64,000 nucleotides of DNA from Epiperipatus broadwayi (lineage: Eukaryota; Onychophora; Udeonychophora; Euonychophora; Peripatidae). A model generated the notes under the pieces. The model was not told where the DNA came from. It saw only the letters and a list, made by a program, of their open reading frames with translations, and made no database searches. Positions 1 to 11,744 of the stretch are shown here, piece after piece (the stretch's first letter is position 1; each line of letters begins with the position of its first letter). The stretch covers positions 10,134,337-10,198,336 of the forward strand of contig JAQFVV010012422.1 of assembly GCA_028023455.1 (NCBI GenBank), given 5' to 3'. A program made the position numbers and the translations under genes.

Positions 1-720
1 CTCTTGTGGTTTATTATTTGTGAGTTCAGCTATAATAATGTCTATCGAGCTTTTACGGTTAATTGACCCATATAGCTCTGTTACATCCAGTAATGCCATA
101 CTAAATTCATGTTTGATTCTGGCTTGCTTAATTTTATTAATGAATTCAAATGATGAGTTAATCACGTTTGCCAAAACCTATTCTTTTGAGGAGCCATTGA
201 TTTATCATTTTTGCAGTATTGACGTAATGTGCTCCGCTGAAATCTATCATCAATCTTAACGGTGCATTACGTTTATGTAACTTAATGTTAGCGAAGATTC
301 TTGGGGGTGTAGATGCAGATGGATATATATGAAAATATTGGGCCTTTGAAAAGGCCTTGTTGCAATTTTTGCGAAGTATAGATGCTATAAATTTCTCTTT
401 ATTTACTTTATTATTAAAATTGGCTATTTCTTCAAATTTCAAATTGCCAATCTGATTATTAATTTATTTAAATAATCTCCTCTGTTTATTAGAACAAATC
501 TATTCCCTTTATCTTCTTTAATACAAGTGATACTGTTGTCTGCGAGAAACTTTTTCGTGCTTTTAATTTTAGTGCTCCATTCATCCATGTTCTGCTTCAG
601 TGGCTTGTGTTGGATTGCTTTTGCGAGTTTGTTGATGAACGTGTCTTTCTGGGGATTGTCCATAACATTCGCTTCTACATCCGCTATTAACTCCATCATA
701 GAAAATTATCAGATGAAAGA
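1..720 (-). mobile_element. Penelope-like element, reverse transcriptase fragment
   Basis: Fragment of the protein of a Penelope-like retroelement, running off the left edge of the window. Two open segments on the minus strand (699-439 and 442-158) overlap with a frame change between them, and a third segment continues to base 1 in another frame. Seen: a DKGNRFVLINRGDY block, which fits the DKGN..V...DY segment ahead of the Penelope RT core. Next comes FANIKLHKRNAPLRLMIDFS, matching the family's P.KIHK...PLRPI pattern. Near the edge, ALLDVTELYGSINRKSSIDI fits the DV.sLY.sIP catalytic-core block. The YIG-type endonuclease, if present, would lie outside the window. The frame changes mean it is not functional. 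The family assignment rests on motif order, not on a search. Confidence 0.72.
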
Positions 721-730
721 AGCTTGCTAC

Positions 731-2033
731 TGACAGAAAGGAATTCAGTAATAGTTTAATATATAAATATAGGGCATATTAAGATAATAATTCCAATATT
801 AAAGAAACTGTATATAAGTTATATATAATTAAACACAAATTATTTGGAAAATAGTACTTTACTTATAATGACATTACTTTTCAAAAAGGGAAATGTAATT
901 GCTTTTTTGTTCCAAGAGAAAGTTAACTATCCTGGAAAAAGTACTTGCTTGTAATGAAATTATTTTAAAAGAAAGAAAAATCGACTTACTTATTTGTTTC
1001 AGATAAAACTTGAAAAAATCAATTGTTATTATAATTTATCCAGTGAGGAAAAACACTTTGAGTAAATTAGTTGCTAATTAAAATGAACATTAGCAGACAA
1101 ATGTTAAAATAAAATAAAAAATGCTATTTTATAAAAATGTATCTATTATATATAATGTCATTTATATTTATGTAAAAAATATTTAATTTATATTTAAAAA
1201 TATAACTGGATAAATATGTAGACTAGAGACTAAAATTTAATGCGCCCTAAATGTTCTCTTACAAGATCTTTACTGATGTGTTTATAGCTAGAATTATTTG
1301 CTATTAGATAATAAATGCAAATTTAAATCCTTTACAATAATCAATATTTTTACATTTTCTTTATGCAAACACGTATATACAAAATAATTCTATATTGCTA
1401 AAAAATAATTTGAACCTACAATTTGAAAGGCAAGTTAATAAGTAAACAATCAAAATATATTTGGGTTATTTACAAAACTCACATACGTGCATATGAGTAC
1501 CATTAGCATTTATATTTACAAATTAAATGAATGTATATTTAATCCATATTATTTACTACATTTATCGTTTTCATATAAATTTTAATAGCTGTGTGAAATT
1601 TGTAATTATGTTAGAATCAAATATTGTAGACTATTATGCTATATTATAATGTTTATTTTAGAGCTGTCATTAACCCATTTTATTATTTATTGATTAATAA
1701 AACTATTAATGTTATATCAATTATTATATTAAATTATTTTAAATGTTAGATTAAGTATTTGTTTATTTTTTATTCTTATAGATACATTCAGAAGATGATT
1801 TTGCTGTAAATAAAATTATATACCAGATGGTAATAAATATTAGTGTATTGCATGGGTTCTATTTAATTATTTATGGAATTATATCCATGGTGTAATGGGA
1901 TTATGAATTTTATGTAATGATTCTATAGCATTGCTAAGAATAACTTTTAAAGTTCATGCACATAATTAAATCATATTGCTATATTTCATATCTATATATC
2001 ATATATACATAGATAGCAAGTACACAATAACTA
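731..2033. other. AT-rich spacer, nothing recognised
   Basis: I see no coding exon, RNA gene or repeat structure here beyond general AT richness. It separates the Penelope-like fragment from the large palindrome. Confidence 0.6.
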
Positions 2034-5000
2034 TATATATATATATTGAAACAGTAAGGTCTGCTTTGCAGATCTTCATTTCACCTTTTCTCACCGACTT
2101 CCTACCCTCATACCTTAGTTTGAACCCCAATCTATCGTAGTGTGTCTGCAATACGCTTATATACCGAAAATCCCGCCTAATTTTAAACCACGAGTACAAT
2201 GCTCATATTATATATATAAGTCATTCCCAAATAAATAAAAGATTATAGATTATGTATATGTTCACATAATTTTGATTTATTAAAAAGTAGGTTATATAAG
2301 TCGTAATTGCGCACACACTATGATATGCATTTTAAAACATATCCAAATTATAAATTGTTAAAGTTATTTTATTTGAATCTATTTACAAATATATTACCGT
2401 CGTAATATATTTTGATTAAAATAAAATTCATTTAGTAAATAATATTCGTTTAGTAAATAGATTCAAATATTGCGATGTAAAAGTAAAATAATTTTCGTTT
2501 GATTTAATAAAAGTCATTCCAAATATTTCAGTTAAAATAAATGAGGGACAATAGTTTAATTAGTTAATGTTATATAAGTTTATCTAAAAACAGCAGCTGT
2601 CCACTTAAGGTTTTCTTTAATTAATAAAAGTAATTTTTAATTAAATCTAGTTTGTAATCCGAATGTCGACAGGGAAATTAACAAAAGAAATTAATTAATG
2701 TTGAATTCCTTTAGACATTGGGATAGATTTAATTACAGCTGATAAGTCCGATATATTTTTGTAATGCTCCAGGGCAGTTCTATTGTTAAATTCTACTACA
2801 AAAAGGTTTTTCTTTTGTTCTCCAGTTTGTATTCTAATGTTTCTAAGAGAAATCATTCTGAGTTCTATTCTAGTAATTTGTAAATCTTGACATGACAGAG
2901 TAGAGTGTGAGAAGGCTATTTCTCTCCAGAATGGTCATCTGCTGCCGTAGACCATCGGAAGTTATCACACAAACCCCGGAACTGCTGCTGCCAAAAATAT
3001 GAACATTTCCAGATTTTGCTGTTAAATTATATAAAAACCTGGCGACCATCAATCTACCTAAATGCTTCTCCAGAGGTAACCCTAAATTAACCCAAGAGCT
3101 CTTGTGATAACTAACATCCTATAGCTATTTAAAATTGTTTTTCTTATATCTCACATAACTTCATTATGTATTTCTTTAACATGTTCAAATATAATCAACC
3201 GTTTTGCTCTATCCTTGGGTTAATATTTTCTATTTATAAAGCTTTCTTTTATTTTATTATGATAATGTGTCAGAATTGTCTTTGACCGAGTGAATTATTC
3301 CCTTTATTGAAAGTAAGATGCCGCTATTAAGGCATATTTTAAATTTATAATTTTCCAATTTTATTATCTTGCAAATTAGTCGTTCGAGGGCGATTCTATT
3401 CTTTAATATATAATATAATCACATAGTTTAAAATCTACATGTTATTGATTTTAATCTAATATGAGAGTATGTGCGAGGTCAATGATTAAATGTGTCCCCT
3501 AATGCATGATTGCGTATATAAATCTATACTTACTTTTCAAACCTGCAAGCATGCATTTTCCTATTTTAATTACCGTGGTCTACTTTAATTACAAAGTTCA
3601 TCATTGACATCGAGAATGTGCGGACCCTGTTAAATGAATTTCTGGGAATTTGATTGGGCATTTCTCTTAATCCAAGTAAAACCCATTCAGTATGTTTTAT
3701 ATACACTAGTCTCGTATTGCTGGTAAATGAATTGGTTGTTGAGACCGCTTTGTTTTATTTTTCCAAGGATTCTTTACACGGCAAAGTCCGTTCTTTTCGC
3801 TTATTGCAAGTTTCCAGGCAGAGGGTGTCCCAAATGACACCCCTGGGAATTCAACGCAATCGTCACACAGTCGCTAAGTTTCGGCTGTTCATAAAATACT
3901 TTCCTACAGGTTAGCGGTGAGATGCCTTCCGTAATTATTCCGGATCTTCAATATTGTTTTATTTTATATTTATTTTACAAAGCATCCGTGACTTAAACGT
4001 GTCACACCCTCCAACTTTAATAAATTCATTATCAGCAATACTGGCCTCCCAATGCAACTCTATTCTTATTATTCTCAAATAAATGCTTTGATCACATTCC
4101 CACTTTGTTGCTTAGTAAGCTTTTGTCCGTGCGATTCTCGAAATCAATAAATATTTTAGGACACTTAATTTTCAAATATTTTCTTAGACTTGTATAATTA
4201 CTCAAAGCACCCCACACATGTTCCTATCTCATCAAGCACATTATCGTAATGCTATTAGCCCAAGGAATAGAATATATCACTTTGCTTTAAAACCTTTTGT
4301 CATTTATTGAAATTAAATAATTATTTAATACGCGTCCCTGTCTCATATAAGCAGATACTGGCATTATATATATAATTTATTATATGAATAAAGTTTGTGA
4401 AATTATTTAAAACTAAATTTGATCTCTTATTTTATTGATTCCTATCACTGTCTCGGTCTATATATATATTTTCTGCATTTCTTTTGTAAATCCATAGACG
4501 TTAATTAGCCACTCAAACTTCTTTTAGTATAGAGTCTTTTGTTTCTCCCTGACCACCAGGCACCGGTCAAAGGTCATACTGGTAGTGGCATCAGATGCGT
4601 TGTCACATAGATGGCGCTGTGAAATTTGGGCTTTAGATTCGAACTTAGTATATCTAGAAGGAAACCCCTCCTAGAATGTTCAGTTTCATGTCTGGGGTTT
4701 GAATTCTGCAGTGTGTTAGCGAGGTAGACGATTCTGACTGTTACAATATATATATATTGTAATGGTCAGATTATAAATCTCGCTAACACACAGCAGAATT
4801 CAAACCCAGAACACAAAACTCAACTCTCTAGGAATTGCCTCCCAGAAATCCTAAGTTTGAATCTAAAATCTATACTCCACAACACCATCTACGTGATAAC
4901 ACCTCTGACGCTACTAATAGCATAGTTTCTTGCTGGTGCTATTGGTCAGGGAAAAGCAAGAGACTCTATATTAAAATATCATTATTAGGTTCACTAACTG

Positions 5001-7875
5001 AAGACTATGGATGGTACAAAATATATATATGAAATATGATATAGACCAAGGTAATGGTATGGATCGAGAAAAGAAATAAATAAATTCAAGTAAGTTAATA
5101 AAATTCAATAGGTTTATTAATTGAACATTATCAATATAAGCATTGTCTGGATAAGCCAGACCATGCCGTTAAATCATTAAAAAGATAAATCTAGTTTTTA
5201 ATCAATTTTAAATGCAGTGCCATTTAGTTTACAATAATGGCTTGTTAATTTATATACTCTATGCCTCAGGTTAATGCAAGATATTATAATAATGTGCTTA
5301 AGCATAAGTATAGTTATATAAAGAAAGGTTGATTTCAAGATATACGAGACCAATGGCGAATATAATAAGTGTTTGCTTAAATCAACTAATACATTTAATA
5401 TGGGATAAAAGAACTTGTATTGAATTCAAGAATAGTGCAGACAAAAGTTCACTGATCTAGAGACATGGAAGTGGTTAAGACATGGGCAACTGAAAAAAAT
5501 ATCAACTTTAATATTAAAAGAGATTGTTGGTATCAGTAGAGGGTCAATGTACAGGATGGAGTGCGATATATTAAAACCATGTGGCTTTGTGAATTAAAAT
5601 AAAATAATAAATAACAAAATTAAAGCAGACGGGATGGTGTCTCACCATGGATCCCATGGGAGGTTTCATCACAAACAGTCTGAGTATGGCATCGTACCAC
5701 GAAATCCGTGACTGGGTGACTTAAGCGTAAAATTCCCAGGTATGGCTTTTTAGCATATATACTATCTGGAAACCGGTCTGAGCTGTAAATCCCTAGAGAA
5801 ACAAAGCAAAGTCTCAACAACCTATACACCAGCGCTGGTAACACACAATATAAAGCATAAACGAATATAGAAGGGGTAACTAAGTAAGTAAAAGCGCTTA
5901 ACCAATTCTTAAATAATTTTAAGATGGTCCACACATTCTCGACCTCAACTTTTACAGTTTATAAATTACGTGATAATTACAATAAGACAAATTACTTTAA
6001 AATAAGAAAAATGGAGGGGAGTGCATGATTAAAAGGGGATTCATGAGATTATACATAGTCATGCATTTCTCTATATTATATAGTCCACTTACTAACTTTG
6101 CGCATATCCTTGCGTTATATAAAAAAAAAGAAATACACCTTTCTTGAAAAAATAATTATTTAAAAGATTAATTAGGGATAAAATAAAGTAGCCAAACAAG
6201 CGATTTTATAAGACATTTACTAGGGTGTCAGTTATACAATTTATCAACCAAATATGGCAGCACACTAATAAAAGGGAAAAGAAATAATTCGCTCATTCGA
6301 TGTCTATCTAAGCACATTACTATAATAAAAGCCATAAAATAAATTAGCAAATATATAAAATAGAAAATATCAACCCAAGGATAGAAAAAACACATGAGTT
6401 AGATTACAAAATATTTTAAATAGAACTGCAGTTTTATAATAAAAAATACATTTAAAATTTAGCTGGCATTAAAAGGAAATATATAACACAAGAGCTCTTG
6501 GGTTAATTGAGGTTACCTCATTTCAATTGGGAAGTTCTTGCACATTTTTGTCTCCTCCAGTTGACTTTAATTGGAAGCTTTAATACAAGTTAAGCAGCAT
6601 TTTCTTGAGGTGGCAACTTCTTCGATCCATGATCAAAGTTGACACATTTTCAACAGTAGCGGCAGTTTACAATAGGTACAGACATCTGATGGTATATGCC
6701 ACAGGTTTGTCCATTTTTCCGAGCAGGAAGAGAGTCTTCCCACTGGCTTCTATTCAGACATTCTGCTTTTAATAGGCAAGGCTGGTATTTTACAAATTTT
6801 TCTAAATTTATAGGGCTGGTTTTAGCTTCTTGTAATAAATTTATAAATTTAAAATCTCGGCGAACTTCAGCTTTAATAAAAATATACTTCTCAAAATAAT
6901 TCAACTAATCAAAAACAGAATTCAACTAATAAAGCATAATCAAAACACAATATATTTAAAGCTGAATACAGACTAAGAATAAGCAAAAGCAGAATGGAAT
7001 AATAGCAAAAGCATAGAATAAGCATAAGCATAGTACAACAATAGCAAGTAATAAAGTCGGCTCTATATATACCAAGAGAGCTTACTACCCTGCAGTGATA
7101 AATCTAGAACCAAAAATAGATGCAAAATAAAAAGCTGCACTTATCTTATCCAAATATCTGAAAACAGGGATTAGTAATTAATTTTACTTTTAAGATATTC
7201 GGATTAGAACTAATTTTGTTATAACAATATTTTAATTAAAAAATACCTGAATGGACATCAGATGTTTATCTGATGGTAAAATATTTAAGCCACTAATTAA
7301 TGGATTTTATAAAATTTAAGTAATGAAGCCTATTGTTTTCTTTCCAACTTTCATTTACTTCTGACAGAAAATATATGGTGTGATTCTTATACATCTAAAA
7401 ACAACAAAATTATTTACTCTTTAAATTCTAAATGTTTAAATCTATTTACGGTTAAATATTATTTTACTAAATGAGAACAAATATTACGAATGTAATATTT
7501 CTAAAATAAATAGATTTAAACAAAATAACTTTAAATAATGAAACTATTATTTTTTTATTTATGTTTTAAAATATATTATTGCAGTCTGTGTGTAAATTTA
7601 CTTATACAACCTACATTTTAAAATGAATATGCATACATGCACATACTCGCAATTAATAAATTATTAATGTTAGGGTTTTAAAATTATATATATATCACGA
7701 GCATTAATACATTTGTGATCTAATTTAGGTGGGAGTTTGGCATGTAAATGACACTACAGGCACACTATGATAAATTGGGATTTAAACTAGGGTATGAGGA
7801 TAGGAAAGAAGTGAGAGAAGGTGAAATGAAGATTTGTAAAGCAAATTTTACTGTTTCAATATATATATATATTTC
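2034..7875. repeat. Large diverged palindrome (foldback-like), about 5.8 kb
   Basis: The two halves are diverged inverted copies of each other around a centre at 4741-4762. Matching blocks appear in the expected mirrored order. The outer ends are TA tracts joined to TTGAAACAGTAA (about 2045) and TTACTGTTTCAA (about 7848). Further in, the 2085-2125 block mirrors 7775-7825. A segment near 3085 with AACCCAAGAGCTCTTG mirrors 6490-6510. A TTGGTTGTTGAGAC segment near 3730 mirrors 5810-5830. 4550-4720 mirrors 4770-4960. Identity varies from good near the centre and ends to weak between. Arms are about 2.7 and 3.1 kb. No transposase or convincing ORF is visible; the ORFs of up to 104 codons in the arms do not align frame to frame. 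It may be one foldback transposon with very long terminal inverted repeats, or two head-to-head copies of one family inserted in a TA tract. Confidence 0.75.
4741..4762. repeat. Perfect hairpin at the palindrome centre
   Basis: A 22-bp perfect palindrome: TTACAA, a TA run, then TTGTAA. It lies exactly where the two arms of the large palindrome meet, with no unpaired spacer. Confidence 0.85.
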
Positions 7876-8395
7876 ACACACCTATATACACCTTTAATTT
7901 TGTTAGACTATATATATATATACCATTTAAAATTTCTTTCATTGCTTAGAAAATCTTTATTAAATTGAAACATTCACACATTAGAAAAATAATATCAGTA
8001 TTTATTTACATATTCAGGGTTAATCAATATCAGTATTCACCATTTTAAATCTTCTAAATGTGATAGAATAAAATGTGTAGCATCATAGTATAACAGTTGG
8101 GGAAAAGGTGGAATCTCATCGTATCTGCCGTACAGGGATGCCACCATGCTATTGGAACCTGGAAAATTTATATAGTAGGCAGATACTTACTGTTAAAAAT
8201 CCAACTTTTATTTTATTGACCATTAGCCCTTGCCACTAATTCATGGTGTAGCAGAGGTTTAAATCATACTTATTAAAATATATTTTTAATAAAAATTAAA
8301 AAAAAAAAAACTAGATCACTGCCAGTACTAATAACACAAAAGATTTTATTCACGTATATATATATATATATGTGACAACAAACTTAAAATATAAT
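7876..8395. other. Spacer with short TA tract
   Basis: Unremarkable AT-rich sequence between the palindrome and the LINE, with a TA run near 8357-8372. Nothing coding is recognised. Confidence 0.5.
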
Positions 8396-9833
8396 TTTAA
8401 AAAAATGCTTTGTTTCTTCATCATCATCATCATCATCATCATTATTATTATTATTTATGAAAGGTGTATTTATAATAATATTATTGTAGATATGATTAAG
8501 GTATTACCTAGTTATCAGCATGGTTTTTTACCTGGTAGATCTGCTGAAACTAATTTAATGGTGATATCTGATCATATTGCTCATGCCTTATCTGATCAGA
8601 AGCAATTAGATGTTGTATATTTTGATATGACTCAGGCATTTGACAAAGTTTCATATATTAGACTTTTGTATAAACTTAAAATGTTGGGTGTTAGTCCTCA
8701 TTTAGTTGAGTGGTTTTCCAATTATTTGAGGGGTCGTAAATCTTATGTACATATGGATAAAACTAATTCTCTTTTTTTTTGATAATATGATAGGTGTTCC
8801 ACAGGGTGGAATATTAGCACCATTGCTTTTTAATGTTTATATGTGTGATCTTGATCATAGCATAAAAAATAGTATGATACTTACTTATGCTGATGATTAT
8901 AAGTTATTTAAAAGAATTATTACTTATAGTGATCATATTGAGGTTCAAAAAAATATAGATAGTTTTATTATATGGTGTAGGTATAACAATATGGAGATTA
9001 ACATTAATAAAACATGCATTGTTTCCTATAATAATAAAACTGAAAAATCTGTTTATCAATATAAAATTGAGAATGGTGTTATTAAATATAAAGAGACTGT
9101 ATCTGATTTAGGAATTATATTTTGTAGCAATTTTACTTTTAATGTGCATATTAAATATATTATTAATAAAGCATACAGAAAGATGGGCTGTATTTTGAGA
9201 TATGGGAGAGATTTATCTATTTCCATAAAATATAGGTTATTTTTTTCTCTTATTGTTACACTTTTAGAATATAATTCTTGTATATGGAACTTCAATCTGA
9301 TTAATATTCAGTCTAAAATATATAAGATTGAAAAAATATTTAATAAATTAATAATGGGTGAATGTCAAATTGTTAAAACAGTATTGAAAGAAAGGAGAAT
9401 GTTGAAAGATATGATATTACTGAAAAAGTTGATTGATGGAAAAATTGATGTCAGTAACTGTATATCAAAAATAAAATTTGAAAGTACCTTGTCATTTATT
9501 AAGAGAAATGCAAACTTTTGGGATTAGTATATATAAAAATACTTTCTTTGGTAAATCAGTTATTAATAGATTGCAAATGGTATATAATCTAACTTTTAAT
9601 AATATTGATATTTTTTGCGATCAATTTGTGATGAATGTTAAAAAACAAATAAATGTATAATTATGAACATATATGTATATATAATTTTATGTATGTAGTT
9701 TGTATTTGCTTATAATTGTTTTGTTTTTTTAAATTTTAATTATTATCATTGTTTTTTTTTTGTTTTTTTTTATTGTGTATTTTTGTTAAAGTGTAAATGT
9801 TGAAATGCACATAATAAATGGATATTGAATTGA

Positions 9834-9838
<5 letters not shown>
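8396..9838 (+). mobile_element. 5'-truncated LINE, Jockey/CR1-like superfamily
   Basis: A non-LTR retrotransposon that lacks its endonuclease and begins partway into the reverse transcriptase. The 5' edge is a CAT/ATT trinucleotide run (about 8418-8457) that reads straight into RT sequence. The 3' UTR ends with AATGGATATTGAATTGAATT followed by an ATT repeat, a tail style known from Jockey/CR1-type LINEs. Such 5' truncation is the usual outcome of incomplete target-primed reverse transcription. The clade is not certain because the endonuclease and ORF1 are absent. Confidence 0.8.
8454..9660 (+). pseudogene. LINE reverse transcriptase, frameshifted
   Basis: Copies LINE RNA into DNA at the insertion site in active relatives. 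Motifs in order: QHGFLPGRSAETNL, the first catalytic-aspartate block VVYFDMTQAFDKV, GVPQGGILAPLLFNVYMCDL, and the second catalytic block TYADDYKLF. A thumb-like region follows. The reading frame shifts once within the T-run at about 8769-8780, between the AFD and GVPQGG blocks, and again near 9520. The C-terminal part then continues to the stop at about 9658-9660. Both catalytic blocks are intact but the protein cannot be made from one frame. There is no RNase H domain downstream. Codon use is very AT-rich, like the surroundings. Confidence 0.85.
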
Positions 9839-9896
<58 letters not shown>

Positions 9897-9908
9897 ATAA
9901 TAATAATA

Positions 9909-9985
<77 letters not shown>
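9836..9985. repeat. ATT tract joined to AAT tract, inverted microsatellite
   Basis: About 60 bases of ATT repeats pass into about 85 bases of AAT repeats. The two trinucleotides are reverse complements, so the whole tract can fold on itself. The left half is the LINE tail. The right half ends in a short AAC run and CAGCAG. Confidence 0.95.
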
Positions 9986-9988
<3 letters not shown>

Positions 9989-9989
9989 C

Positions 9990-11736
9990 AACAACAGCAG
10001 CTTTAATTGTTTTAATCTTAGAATGTTGAGCATAGATAGGCCACCTAGATGATGAACTTAAAAATTTTTCAAAACATTTGACTCTGGACTAAAAGTCTGC
10101 AGCCACACCAACACTTGCTTCCCGATATATATCCGCAACTAATGCAATGTGAACATGTTAGCATAAAAACATGCTGACAGGAATGTGCATCTGACAGCAT
10201 GATATTATTTTCAGAACATGACCTTCATCCAGTACAGGAATGAACATCTGTCTGGCAAAGAAATCATGCATATAAAATAATAAAGAGAAAACACTACATA
10301 TGGATGGGAGAGTGGTCTATCTTGCTGACTTATAGTCCCTATCCATAGAGCTGAAAGGGGTCAATGTCATGGGAAGTACTCCACATCCATTTCAACACCA
10401 TGACTACCTCTTTGGCTCATGCATTCAATTGGGCATGTTGCCCTGTATGCTAACACACTTCACATTACATTTATATAAACATCTATATATCTCTCCACCA
10501 GCATTGACACAACTACGAAACAAATAGTCTGAAATCAAAACCCCTTTAAGCTAACATATATTTAAATGAGCCTAAGCAGCCATCTACACGCAACTTAAAT
10601 TTAAGCCAATTTACTAATTTAATTTTTTACAAAAAAAAAAAATATTTAGTTTAGGGTATTTAACTTATTTTAAAATCATACATTGTATTCAATTTATTTT
10701 TACATCAAATAATATATTTGACCTATTTTAAAATCTAATAATGCACAAATAATGATACGTATTTATTTTATCTTTAAATTTATGTTTGCCATTGCAAACT
10801 CCTACCCTATTACAAACAAATCTTATACTAAGCATAAATAAAAAAATATAATACATATTTTAAAAAGATTAGTTTAAATTTTAGATAAGACTTAAAATTG
10901 CAAAGTTTATAAAAAATAAAGTTCAGATTTGATCAAAAGAGAAAGTCTACAGTTCATATTTAAAGAAAAATAAAGTTCGCAGATTTTAAGTTAAAGAGAG
11001 TTTATAGTTCACTTTTATTCTTTATAAGTTATACTTTCCTTTCTCCAGGCTCATTCCTTCATGATGAAGATTTGAATTTATGCAAGGGCCATTTCTTGCG
11101 GACGATTTATGAAGACTTACAACACTTTATGAAGATGGTTCCAGTGGTTCAATCCTGGGATCCATGGGTCTGGAGACTGCCTCAGCTGGTCAAACCAAGG
11201 GAAGCATGATTAAACAGATAACATTTTTCGTAACGGTGACAAAAATTTTTTTTTTTTTTACTTTTCAGCAATGACAAACTTATTCAAAATTCTAATCTTC
11301 TAATTAATTTTTTTTTTTGAATTTTTCCTTTTATCATCCTGAAGCATCTTATCTAGGAATGCATGGATCCATATGATATATTAAGTAGATTTTCCTCTGT
11401 GGTCTGTGTATATATCTTGGGCGGGAAAAGCAAGTCTTTTGTTTCTATCTCTCGACTCTTATGTATTTTGTAGTAATTTTTTTAATGGTCATTTTTACCT
11501 AAGGACCTGTTTGTAATTTTATTTTTAAGATTAAAAGGTTTTTATTATATTTATTTAAGATTAGAATCTTTGCTTAGATTCTAAAAAAATTTTAAGCTTA
11601 TTTTATTTCAATATTTAAATGAAACTTATTAATAAATTAATAACTCATTATTTGTGTATTTTGAACATCTGTGCTTTTAATTCATTATTAGATATTTACA
11701 AAAAAAAAATTAAGTACCAAAATTCAAATGTAACAT
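9990..11736. other. Spacer, nothing recognised
   Basis: Two stretches (about 10060-10560 and 11030-11260) are less AT-rich than their surroundings, but I find no ORF or known motif in either. Short diverged repeats built on AAAGTTCGCAG / AGTCTACAGTTCA occur at 10920-11010. Confidence 0.5.
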
Positions 11737-11744
11737 ATACATAT
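11737..11744. repeat. Target-site duplication, left copy
   Basis: ATACATAT directly before the LTR; the same 8 bases directly follow the other LTR at 21802-21809. Bases shared by the flank and the LTR edge make the true length 6 to 8 bp. Confidence 0.7.

Noticed and set aside
5620-5934. 104-codon open frame in the right arm of the palindrome
   Set aside because: The mirrored segment in the left arm does not keep the frame, and no domain is recognised.
8372-8453. Start of the LINE RT frame at the ATG at 8372, with a poly-isoleucine stretch
   Set aside because: The N-terminal part is translated microsatellite and flank; conserved RT sequence begins only after it.
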